Notes: a model not told the origin generated them from the sequence alone. Positions 24,542-40,044 are shown, counted from the stretch's first letter. The stretch: DNA of 64,000 bases from Paraescarpia echinospica (GCA_020002185.1 CM034534.1:35077559-35141558); one strand, 5' to 3'. Numbers and translations: made by a program.

Positions 24542-25772
24542 ACCATATTGCAAGCACACAAAATAACTAAAAAATCAGACACCTGTAAATAGGTATCCTC
24601 TTATATAACATCTAAAGATAAAAGGCAAACAAAAGGGTTCTTGCTACAGTAAATATGCATGCACGGTGTATGGACTCATTAATCATTGCTTGATTTAATT
24701 ACTACCCCACAAAAAAGGCTAAACTAAAATAATGTACATGTTGGATTCTTATGTTCATGGCAATAAAATGTAACAATAACTTTCATAATTTGTACATAAT
24801 AAAGCAAGAAAACACTACTGCTCCACTTAGATGAACTGTCAATGTGTGAGTAATTCCCACAACAGTAAACAGTTCCCAAAACACACCCACAAATGACTGG
24901 CCACATCTCCTTCCATTCCTCACCCCTGTTCTAACCCATGACCTGGGGGAAGACCTATGGTACCCTGTTAGCACATCCCTTGACCTAGATACATGCCAGT
25001 AGCTTCTACAGGAGCACTTTATTCCCAGTTTGCCAATCCATCACATGACCTACATAGACATGTTCTGGTAATTTCCATAGACTTTCTTCTTTGGATGTTT
25101 ACTGCTACCAGCACAGTCTGAAGTGCTGCCACTCCAGGCTGTATTTTATATCACCTGTCCATGAGAGAGGGCACTAAAATAAAACTACACAACACAACTA
25201 CATTTCCTCAGCCTTCAGGGTAACTTATTGTACATGTTCAACAGGGTGTGGATTTCTCATGAATTCAAATTTAGTAGGTCAACTGGATAATGCCTCCCAC
25301 ATCTGCAGCAGCATCCATGGTTCATGTCAATCTATTATTTTCATCTTTAGTGAGATGTGATTAATTTGTCTGAGGTGGACTGCCTGGGACTTGGTATCAG
25401 TCTGCTGCTGTTGTTGTTTCCTAACAACCAGCAGGATGCCTTCAAAGGCCACATTAACAGTGTCTTCATCTATTCAAAGTACTTGACTTGGACAACAGCA
25501 GGGAGTCAGCCTCCATTCACAGGCCACATATGGCCTATTTCCACATGGATGGGTGTGACGTGTCAGTACTGAGACATGTCTATGGAGCAAAGGATGTGTT
25601 GTGATCATGGCATGTGTAGCCTCTGTTCACCAACCAAGCAGTCAATATCTCAATCCCATGTGGTGCAATCTGTGTAATCAGTCCATATTGATTATTCCTG
25701 TCCGGGGCTCTCATTACACAATCACACTTTACACACAAAACATGTATGTAGAGTAGCAGCCAGCTGTTAGGG

Positions 25773-25986
25773 GACAGCCACTACATGGTGTAACTGACAG
25801 CCACTACATGGTGTAACTGACAGCCACTACATGGTGTAACTGACAGCCACTACATGGTGTAACTGACAGCCACTACAGTGTAGCTGACAGCCACTACATG
25901 GTGTAACTGACAGCCACTACAGTGTAGCTGACAGCCATTACAGGGTGTAGCTGACTGCTGCAACAGGGTGTAGCTGACACCCACTG
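25773..25986. repeat. 23-bp minisatellite, about ten copies
   Basis: The unit is GACAGCCACTACATGGTGTA plus ACT. Four exact or near-exact 23-mers are followed by alternating shorter variants with CACTACAGTGTAGCT, and then by decayed copies. Confidence 0.92.
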
Positions 25987-28900
25987 TCTACCAGATGACA
26001 ACTACCAGGGGAGCTTAGTAGGCAGCCATCAATGTCATTACTTATACTACAGGCAGTTTGCAGGAATATGCACTAATCTTACAACAGCTTGATGAATAAT
26101 CAATGCCTCTGCAATGTCATAACATAATTACTGTATGATGTCACTGTTATGTATGGGATTAACATTTGTGGTAAGATACATATGTGTGTGTATGACAACT
26201 GAACCCACTGCCCCTATTAGCTTCATACAATCATGATTAATCATGCATTTTTTACTCTCTGTGTAGCAAGTCAGACATGTAATAAAAAGAAAACACAAAG
26301 GCTTCATTCATTCACTTGGTGGTACCATCCAAGCCACACCATGTGAACGTGCCTCCACCTGCCCACACCAGAAATAGCAACCTGCTAATGAATAGCTGCT
26401 ACAGTTTCTGGCCCTGCAACACAGGATATGTGGCCTATGGTAGGAAGCATTCAATCAAAACAGGCCACTGACAACACAGGGCACCAGAGTAGACTAGAAC
26501 AAGACATACTGGCTCAGCTGCAGTCAAGCAGCTTACACAGGATGCCATCTACACAAAGCTTGATCAATTATTCAAGTATGCATCATGTGTTTTTACATGT
26601 ACTATATGGGAATCAGTGTGTCGTTGGCTTGTCCCAGAGGCAGTGGGAGGCCTGTAAGGAAAGCAACCCCATGGCAGTGATTGCCTCAAATCACAAGGGA
26701 CCTGACCTTCAGTTGTCCCAAGCTTTGTTTACCAGTTGTACTACAACAGCTGGTCTCTCCTTCACCACCTTGGTGCAACCTTCATTGTTCTACTGACAGT
26801 TGCTATCAGCATCATCTAACACCCTCATCTCAATGTTGACATCATATTAATCATCTATCTTGGCACATCAAAACATTCCCTTTATACTTACTTCATTTAC
26901 ACATTTATGGGTTTCCTTAACTTATCCTTGACCCAATGTCACATCATTTATTAAATGGGAGACCTTATTGGATTATTAATAGATCTATGTGAACACTGTT
27001 TAATTAAGAATGGTTAATTTTACAAATGAATGTCGCAGATAAATATTTAATCTGCAAAATAAGTGTCATTCAAAATAAATGTGTCTATAGAACAATTTAG
27101 AAAATACTGCAACTAGGAAATCAAAGGTAAACTCTGACTACACGTTACCCCGGTAGATGTGTTTATGAGTGTTTCACAAGAGGATTGACCTAGTCAGCTA
27201 CATTAGCTGATGGAACATGTGGTTGTTTGACCAGCTAACAGAACAACCACAGAAACTGAATGAATGGGTGTAGGGTGAATAGGCACCCTGACCTTGCACA
27301 TAAGTGGAAATATCACTGAGCCAGCCAGTAGTTGACAATCTGATGACAGAAGCTCCTAGCTCTGTCACTATAAGGTGTCCTCAACATAGGCCCCCAAGGC
27401 AGTATCAACACAGCATGATTGATGACTGAGTGCCCAGGTCCAGAGACAGTGGCAACACATAATCTCAGGTCACAGCCATTAACAGGACCCAGGTGAAGAA
27501 AATGGCTGCCTTAACTCAATGCTGATGACCTCAACTTCAATAAACTTTCCAAATTATGTATCTATCACAATGTTTATGCGAGTGTTGGAAGAGATATGTA
27601 CACCAGTTATCAGTGAGTTGCCATTATAAAAATAAATACATATGCAAATACATATGCATGGAGTAATTAAGGCTACTATTAAGCCCATTGTAAAAACAAT
27701 ACCTTTGCAAAACTAATCAGTTACAAATCACAATTTGTTCCCTGGAGCTGGTTTTGTGGCAATTTGTGCTGACATTGACTTCTACATCAGTGGAACTAAT
27801 ACTACATGGAAAAAGCAGCGCATTGCAGTACTTTTAGATCAACGTTATATCATTATAGTATGTACATATAGTAAGAAACCATTTACAATGATAATCTGGA
27901 TGATGTGCACATGGTTTACTACAAGGAATATGTGGCTCACGGACGCCAACAGATGTGATTCTGTCAAGTCCAGTTGATGCCTGGATGTCATTTGTTTAGA
28001 AACAAAGAGGCAGCCACCAGCAAACAACAAGTGCACCAGGCCTGTATTTCACATCACTGAAAAACAGAGCGAAGTCCTTAAGGCTTTGACAAGCTTTATC
28101 TCAGTTGAAATCTCTGCCAATCACTACTCCTGGTTGACCTTTTGCTGCCAAATCCAGCGGGACAAGAACAGAGCACAGAGTGCCTAGTCTAACCACACAG
28201 CCTGTTTGCAAAATACACCAAAGTCATTAATCGGAAAAAGTCAAAGGATCACACATCAAATTTACTAGGCTTGTCAACCCTACCCCAGTTAATGAGGTCA
28301 CTGTATATCTGGGTAATGGGACTACACCAATGGAAAATGTAATCAAGATTTCATGTTAATGGAATTTACAAGTACAGTATTCTGAAAAGAACTAATCTTG
28401 ACTATGTAGCTGCAGTAAACCCACTGACAACTGTACTTTGTAATGCTTTGACAAGCCAGACAGCCACCATCAAGATGCCTTCTATTTATACCCAGTTCTA
28501 CTTAATCCTGTATCACTGGTGCAATTCACTCTGAGAAAGTGATTATATCAACTTGCTCCAGGAGGATCCACTCAAATTACACAGGAGCAAGCTTGTCTGT
28601 AATTTCTATTCAGTACTGTACAAAACAGGTGTATTTATTTTGTGATAGCAATACCAGGCCTTGCTAAGCCAACTCACCCAGTGCTGTTGGGTGGGGCCTC
28701 TCACAATCTTGTCAGCTATGTATTATTCCATCTATATCCCTCCAGCTACCCTAATCAAGTTGACCCTCACTTGTTCCACTGCCTATCCATTTTTGGACTT
28801 CACAAACTGATGGTATCAGTAGAGTATTATGAGAATTCTAACAGTACAATTCAAAATGTCAACAATACTCATGTTCAGAAACAGAAGATAACTACACAAA

Positions 28901-29203
28901 TAAATCAAACATTGTCAAATCTATGTACAATATAGATGTGTCTCTGCTAATGAATGATGCACCGGTATAGCAATAAATTGCCTTAAAAACAAATGTACAT
29001 GGTAAAAAATGGCAGCAAGGACCAAAGAGAGTCAAGGCAAAGTTGTGCGTGGCAAACATGCACATTGATCATGAAGTTCACACATAAGAGTGCACACCTA
29101 AACACTACACTCATGAGACATTCACTGCTGACATCAGCAAGTCACATGCCACATCAGGGAATGAGATTCACAAAAGATTTATTGTTGAACTCGACAAGCT
29201 TAC

Positions 29204-29292
29204 CGACAGAGATGAGCTATCTTTGTTGGGATTGCGACGTGTTCTAGTCGTACGAATTCCACGACCCTCTCCTCTCAGTATTGATTCGACAA
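29204..29292 (-). CDS. KDM3: KDM3-family demethylase, exon 4 of those visible
   Basis: This 89-base exon completes split Val135 and encodes VESILRGEGRGIRTTRTRR and NPNKDSSSLS (136-164). Joined to exon 3 it reads LIGDGVVESILRGEG, corresponding to LDDVVHSLLKGEN in JMJD1C. The Arg-rich TTRTRR follows just where that protein has its RRRSRSS patch. The acceptor is CCCTTTTTGCAG, a strong one, and the donor CTGTCG/GTAAGC in phase 0. This is the end of the N-terminal folded region. Confidence 0.92.
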
Positions 29293-32200
29293 CTGCAAAA
29301 AGGGAACAATGCCACAACATAAGTTACAGGCCAACAAACACTACCCAGAACAAACATTGTTATTGACACAGCTCGTAAACACTTCAGACATACAACTGCA
29401 GCATCCCTGCTTGATGTACTTATGCAAGTGATGTTTGTTTATTCAATAATTATCACAATCATGTCTCTTTAAATGTTGTAATGCACGCAACGTAAGCCAA
29501 GTTATTACAGAAAGCACATTTCATAAGATAACAAACCTCTCTGAAACAAACAGAGTGTCAAATCACAGTTGTGACGCATGACATAAAGCACACAGCTAAA
29601 GTGCACAACATGCCATTATTTACAAGTGACCTACCACATATATCTGAAGACAGCTACAATAAGTGATGCAAACTGACCCATACAAATTGCAGTCAGGTCA
29701 AAGGTACTCTATTCAACATTGAGCCAGAGTAAAGCCACAGACATCAGTCATGCGGTGACATACATCATGGCAGTAAGACTGCCAACTTACATGTCAGACA
29801 CTTGTGCCACAAATACGTGGACATGCTACTAGAGTGGAGTGGCGTGAGCCAATAGGACTTTGGTACACGCAGCCGCTGGGGTAGATTCCACACATGATAT
29901 CAGGCATATCAGGCAGGGCCATCCAAGGTGCCACAATATACAAGTACCTGGGAACTAAGTGAAATGATTGCCTGGTCTAACAGCTCCACAAGCCACCCCA
30001 ATCTAGGTCAGCAAGAGTGGCCTCAAAACTATCAACAGTAACTGCATTCCAATGGCAAGGGGGTTTGCAGACACTAGCCTTGTGTTTTACAAGAATGAGT
30101 CAGTATTTCAGTTGTTTACCAGGATGTACAGACTTGAGTGACAGGATGACACAAGACCACACAGTGACAGATGACACCCACACATTCTGCACACTAGGCA
30201 CATCAACTATGAGGATGTGGTGAACAAGCTCAGGGTGCTGACTTGACATGGAGCCTGTAGTGTGGTGGTGGTGGTGGCTACATGCATTAGCATGTCATTC
30301 TGTCTCATGGCTGTTTTTCTGTGTTTGCTTGAAGAATAGTCCACAGCAGGACAATGATGATTCATAACTGTGCCAAGTAAAACCGGATGTGTAGATCTAA
30401 GCCTGCTCACCTACCTACTGCAGATGTTATTTTAGTTACCTCATAGTGTCACACCTCTTTATCATACCTTATGTAGCTCCAGCAACTAAATAAACACATT
30501 TCACATGCTTCCTTTTCACCCAGCATAAAGACAGCAAACATTTAGCAGTACTTATCCAGCTGTGAGAAACAATGCATCTAACAAAACACTTTAAAAATAC
30601 CTTTTGCTGTACTTAGCTTACTTGTTTAGCTTATTTAAATAACTGAATGACAAAGATATTACATCAACTTGCCAAAACCTCCAAGTTGGGTATAAACAAA
30701 TCAGTGCACTTACACAAGATTTACAATGTATGTTTACGTTGCTGTTGTCAACGTTGTCATAAATGCTAGTGCTCAGTCTCGGGGTGCAGACAAAACTACA
30801 AAGTTCACAAGTTGCACCCATCGATAGCATCTTATGCAAACAAACACACAATTGTTAACTGAAATAGTTAACAGTTTACATCAATCTTTGAGCCAAATAA
30901 GTTACACAAGCATCTGCAAAGACAGATCCATGTCACTATCAGGTCACACTTTAGAAAAACAAGCTCATGCAACCTTTGTAATTTGGTAGGCAATAACTCA
31001 GAGAGTGAGTTGGTATCAAGTTTATCTTAGTGTGATTCACGTGGTGCATACTACATTAGAATGTAGCACCATTGTTTGGGTCAAGACCATGATGCCTAAC
31101 ATTTATTCTGTTAACCAATTAATTTCTGCCCCTTCTACCTGTTTGACTTTTTCTACTCTTTGTTGACTTATACATATTTCAATAATTTACTCTTGTATAC
31201 ACCCAATGCAAATACAGTCAGCACACAAGTAATTTACAAACATTTCTATTCTATGTTGTTCCAACAATGTTTCTATTAACTTGTGTAATGAAAGCTTCTA
31301 ATATAGCTAATGTTAAACATATTTAATAAAAACATGATCTAGGATCTGTGTGGTCATGGGAAGCCCCAGAATAGATGAGCAATGGATACTGCGCTCTATC
31401 TCTGGTCTATGGCTTTGTACCTGGGTAACCTAGCATGACCATAGATAGAATCAATCAAGTTGAAACTGTATCAGGACTTTCATTCTCAATATGTCATCTG
31501 CCTATCTGATGTGATGCATCTGTGTAGATAACACTGCAGAGGGAACTAAAAAAAACTGGTGACCTTTATAAACAAGAAAAACAGGCGACTTTTAAATAAA
31601 ACAGGATGAAAAACAGGTGGCTTGGACAAAGCTCAAGGTACATCTAGGGTGAGACCACTTTACCCTCATGCATAGTCAAAAAGGTGAAAAAGGAGACGGG
31701 ATTGACTGCAAGAGTCAGTCAGTGCTGATGTGACAAACAGCATGGTGTGCAGCAATCATAAACTTGTGATTTATGCCCAGCCTATACAGCACACAAGGCA
31801 AATGTTTGTGCTCACAAATCACCAGTGCCCTGGCTATTACCTGCCACAAATGAGGCAGCTGCAGCTCTAGTTGTATGTAAATAGGTCATCAACATGCCAG
31901 AAGGCTGTCAGGACCCATAGACTGCACATGTCCATGCAGGCCTACACACTGCACTAGACGAAGGTGAAGGTCGCTACCCACACCTTCCATTATGGCAGGC
32001 CTGATAGAAGTGGTTGCAATGCTGATTGCCATGCATTCAAAGCCTTTCTATGCACTAATAAGCATGAACAACATCTGCACAATGAGTACTGAGAAGTGTA
32101 ATATAACAAGCACTCTTGTGCTGTCATATTCATCATGTACTGCAGTATTGTTGACTGGAAATAACCTGGCAGGTGGCATTTTTCAGCCACGTCTGCAATG

Positions 32201-33559
32201 TCCTCCAGGCTAAATCCACAGTTCTCACTGCTAGTTTTTCTGCCACCTTCAACAGAATGCCCACGGGATGTCGTCTCCATGGCTAGCATCAAGGAAACCA
32301 GACAGGCATGTAATGCATCAATACTGTATAATCAATCGCCTTTACTGTCTTCATTTCACTCACTTGACTATGACAATCAATTTCTTAGAATCTAAAACAT
32401 ATCAACACAGAAATTGTCATACATGCTCCTGCTAACTAGAGACAACTTTGCTTATAAATGCAGTGACTCATTACAACTGCCTTTGTAGCAAGACAAGGAC
32501 ATCTACTGTGTGGTTGATTGTTCGGTGGTTGACTACTGTCAACTTCTTGTCTATGGCAAGACGCAACAGCAATTACAGCCTGCATCAACATGTATAAAAC
32601 ATGCACAATATCTGTTTTACAGCTATAACTCAGCAAAGGAAGTACCTGGCTACATTACAGTGCACACATCACTGTCTAAAAACAGGTTAACAATTTTGTG
32701 TCTAAAGTGATCTTCTGCCATTTTCCTTCTGCCGCCCAAGTACTTCCAAGAACCCTTAAGCAAACCCCCACAACGTTTACCTCCTACAGCTACTTCAAAT
32801 GGTAATGAAAATACAAAGTCTGGGGGTATGCCTACCTCCCAAGCAGCAGACACTTCTTTGTGAAACCATTCAGTGACAGATCTTATTCATATCAATAACA
32901 TGCCCTATGTGACCTCAAGGCTTCATAACCCGCCACTTTCTTGGCTCCCTAATAGACACACCCAACATGCTAGATGATTAGTCTGAGTACTTTGCTCTTT
33001 CACCACTGACAAACATAGTTCTCATGACCTGTCTAACAGTGTAGTCCCTCCCACTGGCACTCAGCCAGCTTCAAGTCTACTTTACACCCCAATAGATTAT
33101 CTCCACATCTCTCTTTCAAAGCCATGTGTAGGGCTCCCTCCTTGAATAAGTCCACTACCTTTCCTCCACTCCCCATACCTACCAGCACTTCCTGTTCACA
33201 TAACCATTACAGACCTTTTGAGGAACCTCTGCCCTAATCTTCTACCCATGCCCACTGTGGGAAGGGAATGTATTACCAGTGACTGCCTACTTCTTCATAT
33301 CACCATGTGGCTAGGCATTGTCTGCCATGCAGATAGCATGTGGTGTCCATGTCACATAACTTTGGCATGGAAGCAGCTGTTCTGGCAGTCAGTCTCAGCA
33401 CTGATAGGATCATGTTTACACTACCAATGCATTCTCAACACAGCAGGTTTGTAATACATTCTAATCTGTTGCACAATAACACAGTTGTATCACCAATCCA
33501 GAAAGTGTATTTTGTACCAGTCATTTACTTGCTACATTACTGTACTACTACTGTACCTA

Positions 33560-33760
33560 CTTTGGCATAACTATATATTCAAAACAGCCTTGGACAAAGC
33601 ATGTCAATACCATTGCATATAAATCTGCAAGAAGACTTGGCATTCTCAAATATTTTATTCCTGAGTAATAAGAGTCTAGGACCTTCTCCCACCAACTGAT
33701 AAGACTCCCTTCATTACATCATTTCCGACATGCTGTGAAGTGTGAGCACCATCCATTGCA
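33560..33760 (+). pseudogene. Small reverse-transcriptase relic
   Basis: A plus-strand frame reads YFGITIYSKQPWTKHVNTIA and then YKSARRLGILKYFIPE before a stop. This is the pattern YLGI...WT.H......K.. RLG.L seen after the active site in non-LTR reverse transcriptases. A further LPSLHHFRHAVK-like piece follows in a different frame. It is short and badly decayed, so the call is tentative. Confidence 0.45.
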
Positions 33761-34185
33761 TTATTCTGGTTTAACAATAAGTACTATTATCTGTCATGTT
33801 GATGGTTGCACTCAGGGCGATATGTAAAACTCCTACGTTAACCCAGAGAGTAGCTGTTTGGAGTGCACAAACTGAAGGTTGTGCAGAACCAAAACATTAA
33901 TTTATTGTACACCTTTCTTACAAAATATTTATGATAAAATATACTACACAAAGTCACTGGCAAGGCTGTTTGTAGGTGAGAATTCTATGATACAGCACGG
34001 GGTAAATTAATCTGGGTAAAACTTACTAGCTTAATTCTCATCGCACATATTGGAATGAGACAATACCCCCCCCCGTACAGGCCAAGAGTGTGGTCGAATT
34101 GTGTGCATGTGTGTGCGCATGTACAAGTGTTTTTGACAAGTTACTGCAAACTCACCAAAAACACTTTACTCACCCACCTCGATCC

Positions 34186-34430
34186 TCACCAAAACCTGAA
34201 ATTGCACCCCCCCTTGATGATCACCAAAAACCTCCAACTACTCCCCTCTTTGAAGCACATCAAAAACCTCCAACTACTCCCCTCTTTTAGGCTCACCATA
34301 AACCTCCAACTACACCCCTCTTTGAGACTCATCAAAAACCTCCAACTACACCCCTCTTTGAGGCTCATAAAAACCCTCCAACTATACCCCTCTTTGAGGC
34401 TCATCAAAAACCTCCAACTACTCCCCAATG
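34186..34430. repeat. 36-bp minisatellite, about seven copies
   Basis: The unit contains CAAAAACCTCCAACTAC, then CCCCTCTTTGAGGCTCAT. The 36-base period is 12 codons, so frames stay open on both strands through the array. I treat them as by-products of the period. Confidence 0.9.
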
Positions 34431-37400
34431 AAGCTTGCAACTCATTTATTCAAGTAGAACTCTAACCTCAAGTGGAACGCTTACATCAATGGGGGTGGGG
34501 TGCATTTGCCCCCATCACACTACCCAGCATATAAATAATTACATAATACAGTAACATGCATCATTTAAAATGAAAACAGAAGTTTCAAAGTAGTCCACCA
34601 GAAACCCTTTAATTAAGAACCTACAATTTCTCTGGTAGTGATACAACCCCACAAATCAACATCATCCAAAGACAACACACCCAAGTGACCCAACAGCAAT
34701 AACAATCTGCTCAGATGAAAATACCCCCACCCCCTGTGAATGGGGCCAATAAACTCAAGACACCTACCTTTAGGAGGCAATATCACTATGGCATGTGTAT
34801 AACTAACCAGCCTTGCCACTTTGTAGACGCTAGCCTGACAGTGCTAGCAGCCAGTCACACATGTAATCCTGCTATTTTTAGCCAGCTCTTGCTTGCCAGT
34901 TAATGAAGCAGTAGAGGCAGCAGCTAGCCAGGTTAGGACAGACACCAATCAATAGAGTGTCTGGCACTGAGCTGCTACTCTCTAGTACCACCAGGCAATG
35001 TTGACTGCAGCCACAGGGACCATCTCAAGACTTCTCACACACAGTGTGAGTTGTGAGTTTATTCAGTAAAATTATATACATGCATCACATTAGAAAAAAA
35101 ATACATATATATATATATAATAATAATAATACCAAGGATAGCACATAAAAGCACACATAGTATATACTCATTTCCAATGTGGTCCTCAAAAAAACTGTGA
35201 GTGTAGTATTGTATAAATTATAATAAATAGAGAAATATTATGATTTTAAAAATATATGACGTGTGAAAAAGAGCAACATTTAACATACAATAAATAAATA
35301 AGTATTATGCATTAATAATATTAAGATGCAACACTCAGTGGGTTTACTGGACAGCAAGGGGCATGCTCACAAATGCCCACTCCTTTGTGTAGGAACAACA
35401 CTGCTAAAGTACTCATTTTGCCTGAAGTCTAATCATTACCAGGGTGGTGAGTTGAAGGATGGTCCAGCTATTCATCTGACTGTGTGATGGTGGAAATACA
35501 CAGTAACTACTCAATTGACATGGACCAAGAGCATTTAGACTGACAGGTTAATGATCAAACCAACCTGTGCCACCCCATGCAGCTAAACAACTGCACCTCC
35601 TTTATCACTGCCAAAAACCCTCCTGCAAGACCCAGTGGCTGTTATGGCAATGGTGACTTCCTCAGAGAGTATACATCACCCTTGTTCCAGGTGCTGCCAA
35701 GGTCAATTGACACAGCCTGTCTTGTTTATTGCACAGGCTCACACAAGCCAAGCCCACTCAAACCTATTCATTACTGCACCAGAAAGAAGCAATGTCATTT
35801 GCCTAATGCTATTGTGTATATTGACTGAAGGTAATGGCATCCTGCCTGGTATAGGCAGTCTGTCTACTTCACCATTCAAGCTGACAGTATCTGTTGATTG
35901 CACAGCTCAGGCAGTTAATCTAACCCTGTCTGCTATGGCTACTATTATGTTGTGGCTACAGTAGTATCAAGTATAAACACATCCCAGAATGCTCATTTCA
36001 GTGATATCCCTTCCCCATTTTAGCATGACCTACATACACAGTCAGAAGCTTACATTCAAAAAATAGCAAACAATTTCTGTTTGTCCTACTTTTTAATGTT
36101 GGTTATTCTGTAGATGCCTTGGTAACACAAAACACTGGAACCAAATCCTTTTCTAAGGCCACACACCATGAACTGTGGACTACTCCCAAGTCAACCTTTT
36201 AATCACCTTTAATGTTTTACTTTGTGGTTAACCTACTTTGTGCAACTAACAGACTTTCATGGAAACATCTTTAGTTGTTTATTTATTCGAATGAATTTCA
36301 CATCAAGCAGGGTGATGCTGGCCCTGGCATAATTCCAGAATGTCAATTCCCAGAAAGCGAGTACACATTTACTTGAAAGGCAATTTAAAACCTTGCTAGA
36401 CAGTCTTTCAATGGCAGGCATTTTTTAGTAGTTATTTGTGCGCTGTACAATAAAAGTTTTGGTGATGAATGTTGTGATAGCACAGAGACCAAGGTCCAGT
36501 GTATTTGTCTACCCACACATGTCTCCCACATCAATTACTTTATATGACTCCACTAGATATGATTTATTTGCCTAGTTATTTTGAAGCAGCAACCACAAAG
36601 GCAGGCCAAAATTGCCAGCTTTGTGTGTTTTACACCTTTTTTATTCTACTGCACGTAAACGACCTTGTCTGAAGGACTTGATAGATATTCTTCAAAGCTG
36701 TCTGCAGGCCACATGCTGATGCAGTGGATTCACAAACACCACACCCATAAACACACTTCTAGTTTATCACCTCTTCCACAAGTAATAAAGAAAGCCCTCA
36801 CAAGTGTGCTCATAAGAGGTCAACAAGAGCAACCAGGGTTTATTCACCCTTCCATCCTCTCAACCACCTATCTGTCAATGAAGATCCTGGATCATTTAGC
36901 TACATAGATAAAGTGACCTTGTATTTTAACATTATGTCATTCTGTCCACTGCCTCAAGAAGCCAATTGTACAGTTAAATCCATCTTTTGCAGCTAGCCTC
37001 CATTTGACATTTAGTGCGGACATAAATCTTCTAGATGATCATTCAAGGTAGATAAAACAGTAAAACCATTTATTTTGTCTTCTTAAACACACAATAGCCA
37101 TCACCACTCCATGTGCTAAGGATCAATTCACTATTTAAATAATAATTTTGACCATTTCAATTCTAACTGCAGGCTTTGGTGGAGTATATGGCTTTGTAGG
37201 ATCCATTCATGTGCCTTTGTCATTTATGGATCATAAATGTCTACCAGCAAAAATATAATTATAATTTGGGTGCATTATAGAAAGACATTTCTGTCTACAA
37301 TCTATGACACGGAAGGTTTTGAATAAATCCCTACCATAACCAACCCCCTACATACAAAATGTGGCATGTACATAACTGTCAGCAAAACCAGCACTACATA

Positions 37401-40044
37401 GGTGGTTAACCTCACAGGAATACACACACATGCACTGTCAGTGAATGACTCACACCACTCCCAAAATCAGTTATTCAGGCTGTGTGCTCAATGGCTGATA
37501 ATTGGAGCAGCAGCTATACATAACACCACCTAAGTGACACAGGTGCAGCTGAAAAAAGCCTTTATTAGATGCGATTTGAATTACCTTGTTATTGTAGTCA
37601 ACTTGCAAGGCCCATTACCAGACCAGTTTATCTTGTCTGACCTTTGTAATGAAGCTGAGGAATGCTGCAGGGCTAGCAAGGAAGGGGTTGAGAGTGTGGC
37701 TTTTGGCAGCTAGAAAGGTATCTGTGACCACAAACCATAAGCCTACTGAAGGGCTTAACAGTAGGTTCTGTTTACAGTGTGAAAGGCACTGCATGGCACT
37801 TGACACCATACCCCCTGGCAGGCTCATTTAACTCATTCATCCCTGGAAAAATGTCCAGCAAGCTACAATTACAAGCCATTCATTCTGTTAATTCCACCAC
37901 AGTTCTGTGGCCATGTACAGGACCATCACTGGATTGTAGTTGACACAATCAGTCAAGCTAATGTCACATTCAAGTGGCACAGTTATCATACCTCCCTTCT
38001 ATCATGTATATTCCCTCAATGTTGTTGTTGGGGAACTGTGCACTGAATCCATAATATGTATGTGCATGTGCAAATTGAAGGGCCTCTGTGTAGCAAAAAG
38101 TCAATTTTAGAAATATGATTTGTGAATGTTAGTTCCTCTTTCAAGGCAACAGACCAGACACTAACATGACACTGTTTTTGTTCTGTAATAAGTTGTTTTT
38201 CCTCTACTGATGTTGTTAAGTTAATATACCAAGACATTTAGTATTCCTTCAATCTGAAACAAAGTGATATCACACTGGACAACATTGTTGTCCTTAACAG
38301 AAAAATCACCTTGTCAAATCCATGTTATTGACCCACTGTTCTATACAAACAATTAAGCTAAACTGGTGCCAAATCAGACAAAAAGCACGACTTGGTTATG
38401 CCTAGAAATCTGCACTAGATTGAGCCATATCTATAGCTACCCAAAATATCTATCTGCAATACAATGACCTGTTTCAAAGGGCCTTGTTGTCATAACTTTA
38501 ACAACAGCAATAAGAATTATACAGAGCAATCATAAGTCACAATTTCAACCATAATTTCATTTCTACACAACCAACAACAAACAGTTCAATGACCCAGACA
38601 GACAACGTGAGTAAACACCGCATCAAAACCATTACTAGCCAGCGAGTCCACTGTACAACTTACCTCTCAATCAAATTATGCTCTCTAGATGTCAAACAAT
38701 GAGTTCTTTTTCATGTCAGCCGACTAATTAGCTGTCATAATCACCATCAATTAGGCACAAAGCACAGAGATGAGCGAGTGAGCTGACTAGAAAGGGTGTA
38801 CGTATTCTCAACGTCTCAACGAGCCAGTGTACAGGAACCAACAATAGTAACCTATGAACGTGGTATGTGCTGCTGCACGCACGCTGGCCACATGCCCGCC
38901 GCTGGCTGCCAGATCACAAACTACACACAGATGGCGCTACCAGATTCCACAGGCTGATAAATGAGTCGATGCTTTTTGCAAGTACAGTTGCAGCCAAACT
39001 GAGTGTTTGCAGTGTGGCTGCCAAAACAAATAAAGTTGCACTGCCTTGCAGCTGGTTGTACCCCCTCCTCTAGCATTCTCCCCCTCCCTCTACCTCCCTC
39101 CGCCTCTCCCCATTCCCTGCCACCCCCAGGCCATGCATTGATACCTACTTCCCAGAAACATCACACATTTCACGTGGCTCCGGTGATTATCCTCTCCTTG
39201 TTTTTAGCTGAGTCATTTCGCTAGATGTTTCTAAGCATTTTTATCAGACTGTAGTTGACACCAACACATCAGATGAATAGCACTGTTTTTAGATTTCATC
39301 AAACAGTGGGTTCTATTTCAAGATTTAAAAACCTTTTTGTAAATACAGTAAAATGCCAGTTTATGTAAGAAAGAGCCTGAAGAAAAACATGACATATATA
39401 TGTATGTCAACTGGTGTCACTGATAACAGTTACCCGATAAGCAGAATTTAGTTAACAGCTGCTATTGCAGCACAAGGAAGTTCACATAAAGTTGAATGAG
39501 AGCCAAAAATGACAAATGATTTGAGGTAAATCCAATTATGATATGCCACCTCCATAATTTGATTGTGACTAGCACCATTTTAAATATGTATTTTTTCATT
39601 TCTACCATTGACCTTTTCCTATCGCAGGTCTTTGAATTTGCACACACATTAATCATACTGGTGAATAGGGGAAACCAAGACTAAGTCTGTTTCCAGCACA
39701 TATCAAACATATATATAATAATAACAAGAACACAGGGTTGTGGGTGAAAACGAAGATCGCCAAGCATTTTATTATTATGTGACCACATGTCACACCCATA
39801 GCAATTGCTAAATTAATGACTGGCCAGTCGTCCGATTATGTGTACTACTCTGCAACCATTGCCTCTGATTCCAGCTGCATGCAATTTGCAAAGATACAAT
39901 ACACTCATATATAAATACTTCCTAGCATGATAGGAGGGAAAATGTTTAAAATTAACAGCATCATAAGCTGCTTCAGCAATGATAAAGACTGACTTGGAAA
40001 CTGCGCTAGTACAATTATGACCAAGTCTCACTGAGATATACAGG

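Larger units (their letters stand above)
22789..29203 (-). other. Intron between visible exons 5 and 4 (6.4 kb)
   Basis: This contains the LINE fragment at 23764-24541 and the 23-bp array at 25773-25986. The rest shows no exon, RNA gene or clear repeat. The donor is CTGTCG/GTAAGC and the acceptor GTGTTTTCAG. Confidence 0.8.

Noticed and set aside
26428..26796. 122-codon plus-strand open frame
   Set aside because: Low-information polar sequence without motifs, antisense within an intron.
38640..39130. Slightly CpG-richer stretch considered as an internal promoter
   Set aside because: No initiator, TATA or associated exon could be identified, and the enrichment is modest by eye.
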